Notes under the pieces: generated by a model | Seen by the model: only the letters and a program-made list of their open reading frames with translations | Database searches by the model: none | What the model was told of the DNA's origin: nothing | Source: Fennellomyces sp. T-0311 | Taxonomy: Eukaryota; Mucoromycota; Mucoromycetes; Mucorales; Lichtheimiaceae | Direction of reading: 5' to 3' | Length of the DNA: 64,000 nucleotides | Assembly: GCA_025266875.1 (NCBI GenBank) | Contig: JALLLT010000071.1 | Location: forward strand, 56,336-120,335 | In this document: piece after piece, positions 30,965 to 44,015 of the stretch | How the letters are laid out: the number at the start of each line of letters is the position of its first letter | How positions within the stretch are numbered: the stretch's first letter is position 1 | Program-made: the position numbers and the translations under genes

Positions 30965-33900
30965 TGAAGCTACTCAACAAAGTTAGAGCAGCCAAGATAC
31001 AAATTGTGCATCGTACAGAAGTCTCAAAATCTTGAGAGCGGGTAAAATCCAATTGCAATGGATTAACAAAAAAAATTAACCTGGTTTTTATAAGGTTATC
31101 GTAGAAAGGATGATTGGTCCGCTTTTTCTTCTTTCTTGCTTTTTTTGGATTGGCACTTCCGAGAAAAAAAACAATCAGGAATTCAAGCCAGCCTTTGCGT
31201 ACTCTTGCTTTGTTAGCTAAGACTTATAAAACTTAGTGTTTTATCCCTTTTTCTAAATGAATGATCAACATAACGTATATAAGAATAACTGCAGTACTTT
31301 ACTTATTAGGAGCTACTTCAATACGGCAAAGCGCGATTCTAGACCGAAAATCTAGTCTAAAGAATTATGCTCCGAAATCGGGAATTGTTTGGCCTGGCCA
31401 AGTAAGAATGATTTCGGGAGGAGTCTTTTCGCGTTTGATCCTCAGAGAAGATCACACGCGTCTGCATTACGCCAGGACAGTCGCCATCGCGGCATTAATA
31501 TAAAAAGGCCGAAATTCTCTACCAAATCTAATATCTCTAAGTTCCTGTGATTCCGGTTACGGACTATGATGGCTCAATATTGGTCCGTTCACAACCATAA
31601 CATAAAATGATGATAATCGGAATAAGGTCTACAGTTAATTACATATATGTATGGTCATTGATTGTGGAACGATAAGTCAAGATGATTGAACTATGCCTGT
31701 AGTTTATTTTATGAAGAAGCGGAAGATTCATGATATGTTGGTATAAACAGCAAATGAACGTGTTGAGAATTATATAACGTTGTTATGGCTTGCTGTTTAC
31801 GTCCATATAAAGCTGGTGCTCATCAGAAAGCAATACATAGCGTATCCATTGAGCTAACTACGTTCATGAAAGCCTCAGGTTTGCAGTCCAAAGTTTTCGA
31901 TCCGCTAAATAATGGTAAGTGTATCCCGAGTTAACGCTAAAAAATAGTACGCTTGCTGGTATCAATTTAAGAATATGTATGCTTCTCAGATCAATAGCAA
32001 CAAAGGATAATACATAGATGTATGCTCCAAAATAGCGCATTAAAACGCAGTACGGCTATATAGAGTAAGCTTTATCGACATTTGCGAAAAATTTCGACTG
32101 TTGAAAATTTGAAAAGTTTCATCCACAAGCGTTTCCGGGGCAAAGTTGCTCCCGAGCAACTAGAACTGGTAAAGAAATTTAAGTTTAGCGTCACCCGACC
32201 AACAAGAAAATTTATGCTTGACCTGGGGTGCCACGTTGCAACAAAAATCTCAGCTCGCATAAATACGTGCTGTTTGTTCCACACAAGCCTAGAGTTTCAA
32301 ACCTATTGCACATACTGCACTTTTGTACAACATTTCATTGGCACGGGTGCTGAGAATGTCGGCAGCTCTCGGGTCCCACATTGTTATTAACTAGAAAGAT
32401 TTGTAATCAATTTTGGATTTGGCATTCCAAACATTTGTTTTTGATCGTGCAGTCTTGAATCTATAATCTAATAGGAGAGTATAGCGAACCCTTATGCATA
32501 GGATTATAAGCATATAAATAGAGTTCGTCATTCCGATATCGAATGAGATTTTGGAGCTTCCAAGACGCACTGAGCGACCCTATTAAAAAGGGCAAAATCG
32601 TACAGGCCTGAGATCAGCAAGCGAATATGAAGCTTGCTGATAACCTGTGTTCTCGGCTCGGAAATGTTATTGAGAACAGTAATATGGAGCCTATGCATTA
32701 AGCTGTTGATGGTAGCTGCGCTACCGTGAAAGCGCCCATTTCAGCTATTGCGAGACTAGCATTCGAAATCTGGATAAAGAATCTTTTCAACTCAACATGA
32801 TTGCTATGAAAAATGCCTTGTAGTTCAAAGACATTTGCTGCGATGTATTCGCATATCCACTTCTTGGTCTTGCCTTCAGAATTGAGTTAAGCAATTTGAA
32901 GAATGCGTCGACAATTTCTTTGAGAAGAACCGCATAAGGAATGGCTATATATGAACCGATATTAAACAGCAATACAAGGAAGCTATTATAGATCTTAACA
33001 GTGAAGAAGAGACATGCAAGCACAGGGTTTTTAGATGAGGGCAAGCTACATCAAATTTTACAATTCAAACCGAAAAAGCTACGTACCTTAAAACATTTGA
33101 GGCAATTCGTTCAAAACTCTTACCAACCCTCACTCTCAAAAGATGGCATGCCAGCGTCAAAATCGAAATACGTATCTGTCTTGTGTTTCGTCCACAGAAT
33201 TAGGTGATTTTCAAAAAATGGAAACTGATAGATATAAAGGATTAACCAAAGACGTCCAAAAAGTGACATGGTCAAGTATTTTGGCATTCAAATTCAAAAG
33301 GTGCGCCAGAAAAGTATTGTCCTGTGTCTGCGATGTGCTGGCCCACTTTTAGCCGTAATTCGATCCCAAAAAGAATGCTAGTGCTACAAAATCAGCGGGT
33401 TCGTAATATTCATGGTTCGGAATACCACATACATAACTTTAAAGAGTTTTCCCTTAGTGCTATTCTTTACTTGTGCAGCTTAAACGTTAAAAAAAAGCAG
33501 AAAAAGGCATTACTTCTAGAAAAACTTTTTTTTCTGCGCCGCTGGTTCTATCCTCATATAATACCATCAAATTTGCCTTGAAGTTCTCTACAGAATATGC
33601 CAATACACTAGGGAGAGCCAATCGATGATCAGTTTTAATATCTGTCCGACGCCAATAGGGTTATAAGTGCCCACAGCCTCCGATTTTCAGCTTTATAGTT
33701 ATTTTGTCTCTAACTACACAGTCACAATGCTTTTATTACATATTAGTTTTCGTAATAAGTGCTTTTCACTTTTTGACTTTCTATTTCTCATTTTTTCAAA
33801 TTTGCCGCTGTTGTATCCACAACATGATTATGGCTTATGCATCATTTACCCTTGTTTGCTTATTGACAACGGGTTACTTTAATTTTCCGATCTACAGCCA

Positions 33901-35612
33901 CATCCCTGTCTTGACATGCGTTCATCGTAATAACCTTGCCTATCTTAGTGAAACCCACATAACCCTGATCACCACAGCAGTTCATGTGCCTTACAACCAT
34001 GTCAATGATCCAACCCTCGAGAATAAGCTTTTATTATTTAAAGTGATTATTCAACATACGAAATAAATCAGTCATTACTTGAGTCTCGTCACTTACCTGC
34101 CTTTTACTAGTGTTGAATATCACAGCCGCATTCAGGTGCTGTCTTTTGTTCAATTCCTTCCTAAATCAGCTTATTTCTTACAAAGCTCGGTTACAAATTA
34201 CGCTAGCAGCACAAACTAAACTATGCTGTATTACTCCTAATTGGGACTATTCACTACAATGTACAAAATATGTTTTTACCTGGGCTGACTATTCTGTATC
34301 TGAGCAAACGCAAAAATCACGCATTTTTACGTAAACTTCTCCCTCGTCGTTGGATTGACTGGCTAGTAATACCACTGAGTTTATCTTTGAATTATCTACA
34401 GAAGTACCAGTACATCAAGGGAATTCAATCGCAGGATAAGCTTCTATTCAAGAAAGTATGTTATCATGGTGATTTCCAAGGTTAGACTAGCCTTGCACTT
34501 CCCGAATTTCCTCAATTCCGTACTTTTATCATTTTATATGCTCTTCTTGCCCTGACTTTTCATTTCGTATAATTTTCATCTTTGATCTCTTCCATTTCAA
34601 ATGCTTTTGGTCAATTTTCGTTTACCAGAACCTGACCTGTTTTATGCCACAACTCGATTCCAGATATTGCTAGAGACATAAACTCAATGGTTCCACAGCA
34701 CGAGCATCTTCAAGCATCTATGTAATACAAAAGTTAAAGCCACGTTTATTCATCCCAAAACATTTTGTAAATCATGGTAAAAAGCAAAGAGCTACATTTC
34801 TTCCAACTTTTCCCTCTGTCGCTAATATTTCAAGTCGTTATAGTCACTGAGCTCCCATGATATCTCTGTCAAGCACACATATATATGAAGGAGATCCAGT
34901 CACAAGTTGATTCAGTGAACTTGTTCAAATACATCCAATAGATTCCGCTGTCAGCTCAAAACGACGAAGGTACTTTTTTTATCCTGAATCAATTTAACTG
35001 ATCACTCTTCTTATTTTGTTTTGCCACCTGCTACTTATAGAGTGCTACAAATAAAGTGATACTTTTGAGAGTTGTAAGCGCAAGTGTGCGAAATCAGCAG
35101 AAGATGCACAGATCGATGGAATGTCTAAAAAGGCAATAATGTATGTTGCGTTCCCTGGGATTCGTTCCCAGTCACTTGGAATTTTCTGGACATAGCAGGG
35201 TATCCTAAAACCTCCGGTACAACAGTATCAAAATAATGAGTTTACTAAATATACTTCGTAATCATTATTGTTAAAATAAGAGATCAATGGTGATCGTCTT
35301 GAACTGAGCCTAACAAACACTCACTCGAGGCCGACACAACGTTTCAAAAGCAGTAACGACGGTAAATGCTAACCTTACGAATATACTACGCTTTATGTGG
35401 CATATAAAATTCAAAACTCAAGACTTACTATAAGCGAAATCCAGGCAGAATTATTTGACCAGTGGTGAAGAAGGTTGGGTTCGGCTGTTCAGTACCATGG
35501 TTACACGTGTGAATGACAGAGAGACGGGGTTTCAATAATATAAACTTGTGTACATCTCTACTGCGGTCATATGGAGCTCTTTTCTTTCCTTCTTGTTTTC
35601 TTTAGGATCATA
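30965..35612. other. Long gene-poor, AT-rich interval with decayed coding fragments
   Basis: No intact gene recognised. A plus-strand stretch around 32,540-32,790 reads like protein (RFWSFQDALSDPIKKGK, IARLAFEIWIKNLFN) but is broken by in-frame stops. Similar short stretches occur near 32,090-32,390 and 33,000-33,200. None belongs to a family I can name, and they may be remnants of mobile elements. The rest (33.3-35.6 kb) is AT-rich with only short, unsupported frames. Confidence 0.4.
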
Positions 35613-36773
35613 ATGGGAACTCTTTTCCTGTTATTGTTGACTTTCATTTCTGTGGTTTCATCCCAATCATTAAGAATCACGGCACCTTATGGAGAAGATG
35701 TCTACAACGCTGGGGAAGACTGCATTATTGCGTGGACGTAAGAAACAGTTTTACAATTCGTATCAGACCTTCATTTCTTATATGTCTGCATTACCATCAG
35801 TGATGTAATAGGAGTAAGCAGCATTGATAATATTACCCTCCGATATTACGGCAATCTAGCAAACGTGGAGGAAGTGCTGTCTATTGCCGAAAACGTTGAT
35901 CCTGCTGCATCTAACTACATTTGGACCATTCCCATTGATACAACGCCCGACTACGAGAATTGTAAGCCGTTACAATGAAATTGCTGTTCTATTAGTTAAT
36001 TTTTGTAGATGATATCGTAATGCATCTCAATGGCGGTTCCGCCAAAGCTGAAAGTGTTGGGTTTTTCACTATACAGGCACCTGGCAGCAATGGTATTTTG
36101 GTATTTAGTTGCGAATTGGTACGTGCACTAATGACAAGCTTTATTGTCTAACAGGTACTTCATCATCTTCTCCCTCTTCTCCATCTACTCAAATCCCTAC
36201 TTCTTCCGACATAAGCTCTCCAGGCGGGGCTAATTCTGAATCACCATCACAACAGGATGAAGATAACGAAGGGCAAAATGGCGGTGTTAGTGCAGGAGTA
36301 ATTGCAGGAGCAGTTGTTGGCGGTGTCGCGGGTGTAAGTATGATTCTCTAAAACTGAGGAGCTACAATGCTTATAAGATATTTTAAAATTTATACCATAG
36401 CTTGCAATTATCATTGCCGTAGTGTTATTTTTCTTTTATCGAAAACGGCGTCAAGCAAAGAAGGCAGTTCAAAGCTTATCAAGCACTGATGATTTCAATG
36501 ATGCTGAGAGAAAGCATACCGTAGGTAGTTTACCTTTGTCTCATACAGGTGAGTTTTTCTTATATTTAAGGTTTGGCTGAATGTTATGCATGCTAAAATT
36601 AACTTTACAAACTAGGACAAAAGCCGAATGCTCAAAATCTTGAACACCAAGATCCAGCATCCAATGTGCTTTCTAATACCGAAAAGCCAGATGCTCTTCT
36701 TGCAGTAGATGATCCAAATTATAATGCTCCACGTCTAAAAATGGCGCCAGTCAAACCTGATGGGGGTGCATGA
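35613..36773 (+). CDS. KRE9/KNH1-like single-pass cell-surface protein (copy 3)
   Basis: Six exons with five GT-AG introns (first 35738-35800). The signal peptide MGTLFLLLLTFISVVSSQS is followed by a KRE9/KNH1-like domain (LRITAPYGEDVYNAGEDC, VDPAASNYIWTIP, VGFFTIQAPGSNG). A long Ser/Pro stalk (SSSSPSSPSTQIPTSSD) comes next, then an acidic patch and a membrane helix beginning SAGVIAGAVVGGVAG and continuing LAIIIAVVLFFFYRKRRQ. The cytoplasmic tail carries NTEKPDALLAVDD and APVKPDGG, shared with copy 1. The arrangement is that of a wall-facing adhesin or sensor with a short tail; no function is shown. Frame is kept across every junction. Confidence 0.85.
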
Positions 36774-37659
36774 TATGCGTATTAATTGTAATATGATTTT
36801 CAAATGCACACTTACTACTCAACGTATGTATGAAATAATATACTTTAATTTATGAACTAAATATGTATGTCTACGTGCATACATAATAACTCACACATAT
36901 GAATCAGTGATTGCAAAAATGCACATTGTTGTAACGTACTGTCATGGGCAATAGTTCAGAAGTTATAATTTATTTTGAGAGGTAATAGACCCGCTCCTAA
37001 AGGTATTAGGTCTCTCCCTTGCGGTTCGAAGGTGTTGTTAAATTATTACAAAAGGATGAAAAATCCATGCTTGAAAAAAAAATCATACTGGTGAAAGAGG
37101 AAAAAAACAGGTTAGTGTTGTCCGAGATGGTAGATAGGGGGGATGGAACTGCCATAGTGCAGACCCTTACAGTACCTCACATGCCATGTGTGATTTTCTT
37201 GAGGGGAATCTGTCGAATCTTGGGTGAATCGTCGGGTATTTGATTCGCTACTTTGCTCGTTGACCTCATTCGAGTGGATCAGGTTGTCGATCCGGTGTAG
37301 AACTCGGAGTGTCATGGGCAGTATAAGCATGCAAATTTGACAGAGAATTAATCATATTTCAGATAGCAGGCTCACAGTTACTTGTACACGCCCGTACAGA
37401 TCAAGTGGTACATAAAATAGTTTAGTGTATTACGCAGTACTTGTTTAGAACTTGGTTGCATCAGAACAGAATACACAAGTCATGATAACTGAAAGAATTA
37501 TTTTTTAAAATACATACGTAACCGAAATAGCTTTTCTCTTTTTATTACTATTGGTGCTTAACTCTGCATACCGCTCTTTGAATGAACAGTATGTAATCCA
37601 CCGGTTAAAAGTTTTCTATCTTTTACCGGATGCATTTTCGAAATTCGAGAATCCGAGAA
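36774..37659. other. Spacer between KRE9-like copies
   Basis: AT-rich; no gene supported. Confidence 0.4.
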
Positions 37660-38160
37660 GATGGTGGTTAGACACTTGTTCGAAGGCAAAGAGACGGATC
37701 CAATATGTTTTGTAAATGATAAAGTTGCATTGGTCACTGCAACTGTCCTTTTTTTCGTTTCTTTTGGTGATTTCAATGATATCAATTTTCATCATAGTGC
37801 TAGTACCCCCCTCGTTTCAACTATATCAGCACAGCAGCAACAACTAGTAGACAGCCCAGTGGTCACTTCTCCTACTGGATCCAGCGTTTTCACTACTGGT
37901 CAAACCGAAGCAATCCCTTGGACGTATGTAATAGAGTATGCTGAAAGTTTTGTATATTTAAAAGTATCGTAGTTTAGTATCGTTTGGGAAGTTTCCATAA
38001 TTACCAGAATCGTTCTTCGAATTTTTGCAGCCAGTCCTGGACTGGATACTGCTCATCAAGTATTGGTAACTGCTGAGAATGTCTATCCACTATTTTGAGC
38101 TTTACTTGGGAAGTCTCTTCTGGTGTAACTCCGTACTACAAAAGTATGTTTTTTAGATAT
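37660..38160 (+). pseudogene. Decayed KRE9-like copy (copy 4)
   Basis: Contains SPVVTSPTGSSVFTTGQTEA followed by IPWT, the start of a KRE9-like domain, and after a probable intron VLVTAENVYP, matching the VLSIAENVDP segment of copy 3; the frame then stops. The stalk, membrane helix and tail are missing. It lies just downstream of copy 3, mirroring the copy 1/copy 2 arrangement. Confidence 0.5.
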
Positions 38161-38808
38161 ATTTAATTACTGCCGCGCACTTACCAAAAATACATCGTAA
38201 CTTCAATAACCTAATGAAACTAGTTAAGAAACTTTTGCTACATTCCTGTAGCATGTAGAATAATCGATCCACAGAGATGTTTTACCAGGCGTACGAAGAT
38301 GTTGGATGCCATTAACGTCTAGAGCTTAAGATTACATATTTAAAACGCCCGAAGCATACGTATTCACCAACAGGTGCGCTATATTCAATTCGTATTATGA
38401 CCACAAATTAGATGCTTGACTTTTATAAGGAAGCAGAAGGCCGTACCAGGTGAGTATTTTGTCAAATAGTTAAGGGAAAGTTGTTCTTTCAGACAAACTG
38501 ACAACCGGAGCAATATTACTATGGAAGACGAAACCTTATGTACTACTTTGCATTTAACAAACAACGAACAGTTATAATAAATTGATATTAGGGTATGATG
38601 CAAAGCGTCATGGGGGAGTCAAAGGATTGTAAACATATTGAAGAAGCCATCGAGGCCAAGTTTTTTCAAGTGAAGACAGGAGACATTAACCGAATAACTT
38701 ATATTCTTTAGCAAATACGTGACAGTTGTTTCTTTTGCATTTACTATTCAAAAGGTACTCGTATTATATTACGTGACGCAAAGGTAAGTCAACCTAACGC
38801 TCGTGGAG
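38161..38808. other. Spacer
   Basis: No gene supported; it includes the 3' flank of the F-box paralogue. Confidence 0.4.
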
Positions 38809-40953
38809 CTAGAACGGTCTGGATTCATCTCCATGAGAGCCTAAACGTGTAGCATAATGCATCCCTTTTTTCGTAACCTTAGAGCAACGCTGGATATTCA
38901 ATGTGGATAATTTCACTTCTTCCCTGCCGGTAACAATCATCCGAATTCCATAATCCGTAATTTCATCCAAGTCATTAAGAGTAAGACGCCGCAAACGAGG
39001 AATGTTGTCTACTATGCTGAACAGTGTATCATCAACAACATCCGCAACGCCGGTAATTGTTAATTCTTCTAACAGGCTATCCACCTCTTTAAGCTTTACT
39101 GCGAATTGCTCGATTGCAATGCCAGTGGTACAGTTGCCTTTGATAATGGTCAAGTTGCGTAGACGTCTGAATTGCGCAATTGCACAGATATAGTTTGCTC
39201 GATCAGCTACAGTTAAATCGTCTATGACCAATGTCTCGAGCTGTACTTTGTCGCCTTTGAACGCCAATAGATAGAAAAAGCTTTCGAATCTAGTGAAGGA
39301 GCCAGTAAATTTGCAAGATTGGAACTCCAAAAGGCGCAGTTTCGGCAGCCGCTTAATGGCATATAAAATCGATCCATCCTTGATCTTCATGTTCTTCAAT
39401 TTAAATTCCTCCAATGCGGGACAATCACCAATCCATTGCTTGTTGTTAATATTCTTGGAATACGATAATGTCATTCTCTTGACAGTGAGAGTTGTGATTT
39501 TGGGAAGGTCCTTCCAAATGTCTGCACCAGGCTCGTACGCGCTTCTGATCGTACGTGTGATTTTATATATTGGATATGGCTGGCTTCCAGTAGATGCTAT
39601 TTCTGTTTTGTCTATATCGATACTGTTAACACGGTGCTTTGCTACGTACAGCTATTGTGCTCCTCACCAAACATGATGCTGGTTAGGCATGGACATGCCC
39701 TTGTGATTTTCTGTACTTCATTTCGCGTGCAGGTCATCAACTTATAAAAGTGTTCGCAGACTGGAAGTGACTGGTCACCCTCTTTGGCTTCTATATTCCG
39801 ATGTACGAAATGTTTTAGGGAGCGATGGTGTTTCGGAATAGTTAACTCAGTATTATTGCTTCCATGGCGGGACATATGACTTTCAAAGCATGATGGAGTG
39901 AAAGTGGGATTATTGCTGTCAAGCTCTAGTATAAAGCTATGTTAATCTATATATTAATCCTACATTTACGTACTGCCCTTACGTACCAAGTTCCACTAAA
40001 TTTGGAAATTCTCCAGCCGCGATGAGCTTTAGACAAATGACCACCATGCATTTGGCTGCTGCCGGTATTTGAATGGTTCGGATATGCGATTTTGCTTGCT
40101 GAATTGAGTACATGTTGGTATGGCTACAAATGACAACGCTGCGCCACGCTTTCGATTGTTCTTGAAAAACCATTTTCCAGTCGTAGCAAACGTCTAGACA
40201 TCTGAAGAGATCGTGCGTGTCGAGGTAGCAAGAGATACGCTCGACGATGTCGTATGGTGCTCGTGTAATGTAATCGTTGCTTCTGAGCTGTCGTAGAACC
40301 AGATTTTTGCGCTCGACAAGTAAGTATTGATTGTCAATGGAAGGCGTGGCGATTCCACGATCGTACATTGCAACTGCGCCATCCACTTTTCCTTGCAACA
40401 AAAATACTGTTCCAGCGCGTAGATATCCAATGTGAGAGCGAGGTGCTAAGGTGATCAACATGTCGGCTATCTCGCTGGCGTCGTCGAATTTGTTCAATAT
40501 TGCAAGATCAGCAGCAGTTTGATCGAGAAGCTCCACTGACCGGTAAAGCTCGTCAATATCGTTTTGTCGCACTAGGGCATTAAATCCTGCATGAAGTGCA
40601 GAGAGCGCTTCCCTATAATTGTCCAGGATCAGGTGGATTTGGATTTGACGGCTATAGCCATAATGCATCGAAGGTGCCTGTGCCTGCATATTTTCTGCTT
40701 CTTCGAGCGCTTCTCTGTATCGCTCCTCTTCTATATAGCGACGCAATTGAAAATCGAGATACTGCACAACTTGCTCGACCTTGTTGGCATCTTGAATTGA
40801 CCTTTTCACCTCTGCAACGGTCTTGGCGTATCCTCTTCTTGACAGCGGATTTATTTTTCGATCGAGCACCTTGATTTGAGATTCCAATGCGTGTTCTGTA
40901 TAGCTGACTTCATGGATGGCCATGCACTTTGCATTGAATGGGGTTGGCGTCAT
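38809..40953 (-). CDS. TPR / F-box / leucine-rich-repeat protein (paralogue of the gene at 14544-16634)
   Basis: Exons are 40953-39987, 39925-39650 and 39611-38809, with introns of 61 and 38 bp, for 681 residues. Exon 1 has exactly the same length (967 nt) as in the paralogue and the protein is nearly the same through the TPR region and F-box (APYDIVERISCYLDTHDLF). Exons 2 and 3 are clearly homologous but more diverged (VADVVDDTLFSIVDNIPRL versus VENVVDDTLFSIVDNIPRL). Similarity starts at the ATG, supporting this start; the frame is open a little further upstream without ATG. Orientation is opposite to the paralogue. The expected role is an SCF substrate adaptor; the substrate is unknown. Confidence 0.88.
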
Positions 40954-43507
40954 GGCGTTAAAGTGAAAGAAAGCCAAGTCAGATATGTGTAACCTTTTGC
41001 TTCAAATCGAAAAGGTGGCGCTCGACTGTACGACGAATAATGAAAGTACGCGGGTTCGAGGTTCCGTAATTGCCATGTATATGTAGAGTTCTCTGGGAAC
41101 TAATCCACCATTTCCTTGGTGAGTAATACATGGATACCAATGCCACTTAGGGCTCTATAGCACGGTGATGACTAAAGAGCAGATCGAGTTGTAGCATATG
41201 TATAACTTTTGAACAAAAAGCATTCTTCATAAGTTAAAGGAAGTGCATCACCTGTTGCAGCAAGCAAACGCCTTAGCTAGTGAACCTACTCGAAGCTTTC
41301 GGCTTATACATAAAGTCAGAGGTATAATATCAATGCTTTGGAGAATTTTAACAATTACATGTTGGTTGCTTCCATTGCAGGGAGTTATTGATGCAGTATT
41401 CCAAGTATTATGCTCAAGTTGTCCTAGTACAAGATCCGGTTGATTGGCCCATTTAACAAGCAACCCGTTTTCAATGCCGTATAGTTTGAAACTGTGAGCC
41501 TGTGACCAAGTGAACCTTGTCACAGTGAAATCGGAGAGAGATATCGGATCAATACCCACTCGGTATGAAGCTCATCCTCCATCAATTTGAAAGCTAGGCT
41601 GCTGCTTTGGGCAATCTCCTTTTGCATTTATTGACATGACATATGAATCCGAGACGCCTAAGCAAACCCCCTGCAGCTACATTCCATAGTAGTGCCGCAC
41701 TTTAAAACCAAGTGCGCAACGGAGCTTGGCGATCGGCACATTCCGTTAATGTATCTTGGTTTGCACCAAGTAATAATAGTTAGGCAACTAGTTTCCAAAC
41801 TGGTATACCATTAAAGTTAAGCAAGAGTAAACGTGAACATATTGGATGGTATGCAAGATGGATGTCTTCTAGTTCTATCACACAGGTCATGGCAGGGCTG
41901 AAGATATTGTAATCAATCATTCAACTCATGTCCCGCGCCACTGCCTGGATTCATTATTCGCTTTTCATGTCAAAGTAAACGCTTGATTCATTCTGCCCAT
42001 TCCATCATGCCTGCCTTCAGGTTCCATGGTTCCTGTCTCGCGCTACTCCCGCAATTCATCCATTTATTAACCCAATCAAAGTGGGCGTTTGCTTCATTCA
42101 TTTAATCCATTCATGCCTGCCTTTCGATTCCTCCAGTTCCTTCCAGTATTACACCAGGCTTCGTCCATTCGCTTGCCATGTCCAAGTGAGCGTTTGTTTC
42201 ATTCATCCAACCCATCGTGCCTTGCTTCCTGTGGTCGTATTCTTGGCGCCTGCGTTCTGCTCCTTTGGCGCCTCGTCGATAGACATAGCTGTCCTAAAAT
42301 CAACTGTCAGTATCATGAGGGGATATGATACCGGGGCCACATAGTGTACAAAGAAGCCGTAGATCCCAACACACCACGAAAGAAAACCTCTCAGGGGTTG
42401 AAAGTTGAATGGGTTTGTTTAACCGTGTTGACAGCGATTGGCAAGCCATTAAACATTTTAAAGTTGATTAGCATGTGCGGATCTCAATCGCAATGAGTTG
42501 CCTTCCGGTGTGGAGCAATGAGAGTGCCAGCAACTAGATACACGTGTGATTACCATGTTCGGCGACAACAGCGACAATACCTTCACCTCCCGTCCATCAC
42601 CCGTACCGATCGAAAGCAAGTTCACAGATCAAGTTCAATATAGATCCGTACAAAGGGAATAAAACCGATGGCAGCACTAACGGTTGGCCCATACTGGGTT
42701 CCTTCAGATCCACTTAGCACACGGCTAATACCTCTCAGACATTAATCGCCCAATGGGTTAGGAAAACGTGGGAGAAAGAAGAGCAACGAGCGAAAAACCA
42801 CTACCCCCGCCCTTCCATGTTATTTTACAGCGCGTCTCCGTGACGACTCAAAGGTCACCATGACAGCTCAATTACACCAGTGGTAGGTTACAGTAGCCAA
42901 TGTTGTCCAAATTAAAGAAATAATGATTGTACTCTGTGATATAAGTGCTTAAACTGAATTAACGGCCCAAGATCAACGTGGCGACCCTCGACACGTCGCA
43001 CAAACATATGCAAGTTTCTTCCCATGCTTGGCATTCTGCAAAGTCTGGTTTCTGTGGAGAAGGTGCGCAAAGCAAAAAAAAAAATAACTAGTGCGCATTC
43101 TACTACAAAAGACCTCGAGTAACGCTCTTTTCTCTCATTACATCATATTAGCTTCCTAGCTCCTGTAGGACGAGAATCTCAGTGCAGTTTCAAGTTATCT
43201 GCGCGACGAAGTGTTATTGGTACGTAGTTTTGTCAATATATTTGGATCGCCCAGTGGAACGAAGTAAAGCAGTTGACCATGGATACGTAAAACAATTCAA
43301 CTTTTACTTAGCTGATGTCCACAAGCATTTTCCCACTTAGCATCGTATTTTTCAACGCATATAATGATTCAAACACCATTCTAACTCGATAAGTCTCATC
43401 AACAAATTCCTTTTACGACAATGCTCATCCTAAACGGATTGTAACAGATTTAGGTGAGGCCCAGATTTCCGAATGACCGCTCTGTTTCGTCTTTTCTACA
43501 CTGAGCA
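40954..43507. other. Gene-free interval with tandem repeat and possible 5S-like fragment
   Basis: No coding gene supported. It contains a degenerate 106-bp tandem repeat (listed separately) and, at about 41813-41852, a stretch with AAGTTAAGCAA and TTGGATGG at nearly 5S-rRNA spacing. The 42.35-43.1 kb part is more GC-rich than its surroundings but shows no readable protein. Confidence 0.4.
41929..42260. repeat. Degenerate 106-bp tandem repeat, three copies
   Basis: The segment CAAAGTAAACGCTTGATTC at 41971, CAAAGTGGGCGTTTGCTTC at 42077 and CAAGTGAGCGTTTGTTTC at 42183 recurs every 106 bp. Each copy is followed by a CATYCATGCCTKSCTT-like segment. Confidence 0.7.
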
Positions 43508-44015
43508 ATGAAGTACATCATTACTGCGTTAAGCGCGTTTGTTTCCATCATTCTTGCTGAACCAATCATTACGGAACCGAACCACGGAGCTGTTTACTTT
43601 GCTGGTAATGATCTTACGATCCGATGGTCCTGGGCCGAGTATGTGTACTCCAACGCAATTTTTCAGTATTATTCTTATATATACAACCGGTTTAATGCGA
43701 GATCAAATGATAGCATAAGGGCTATTAAGCTGGGTAGACAAGTGGCTACAGTCGTCTATGAAGAAGATTCAACCATTGCTGAAGACATCAATCCTGGTTC
43801 CGGCGAATACGTGTGGAAAATCCCGACCGACTTCAACAATAATGTGTGGCATCCAGCCGAACGTATCTGTAAGCCTTTGTGATACCTTCATTTTACTGCT
43901 GTATTAATACTTGTGATTCGCAGATTTTATTAAATTGAACACCACCGTGTACGTAGAAGACGGTGGCCCTTTTAGTAATGGGTATTTTACCATACGTCCT
44001 TCCACTCCTACGTAG
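43508..44015 (+). CDS. Short secreted KRE9/KNH1-like protein (copy 5)
   Basis: Exons are 43508-43868 and 43924-44015 (55-bp intron), 150 residues. The signal peptide MKYIITALSAFVSIILA is followed by EPIITEPNHGAVYFAGNDLT and IRWSW, the family start, then GSGEYVWKIP and FSNGYFTIRPS, its end. It stops right after the domain (STPT), so it lacks the Ser/Thr stalk, membrane helix and KPDG tail of copies 1 and 3. It is either a natural soluble member or a truncated duplicate; the ORF itself is intact. Confidence 0.75.

Noticed and set aside
41040..41075. GGTTCGAGGTTCC string as a tRNA T-loop
   Set aside because: No acceptor, D-arm or anticodon arm pairing could be found around it.
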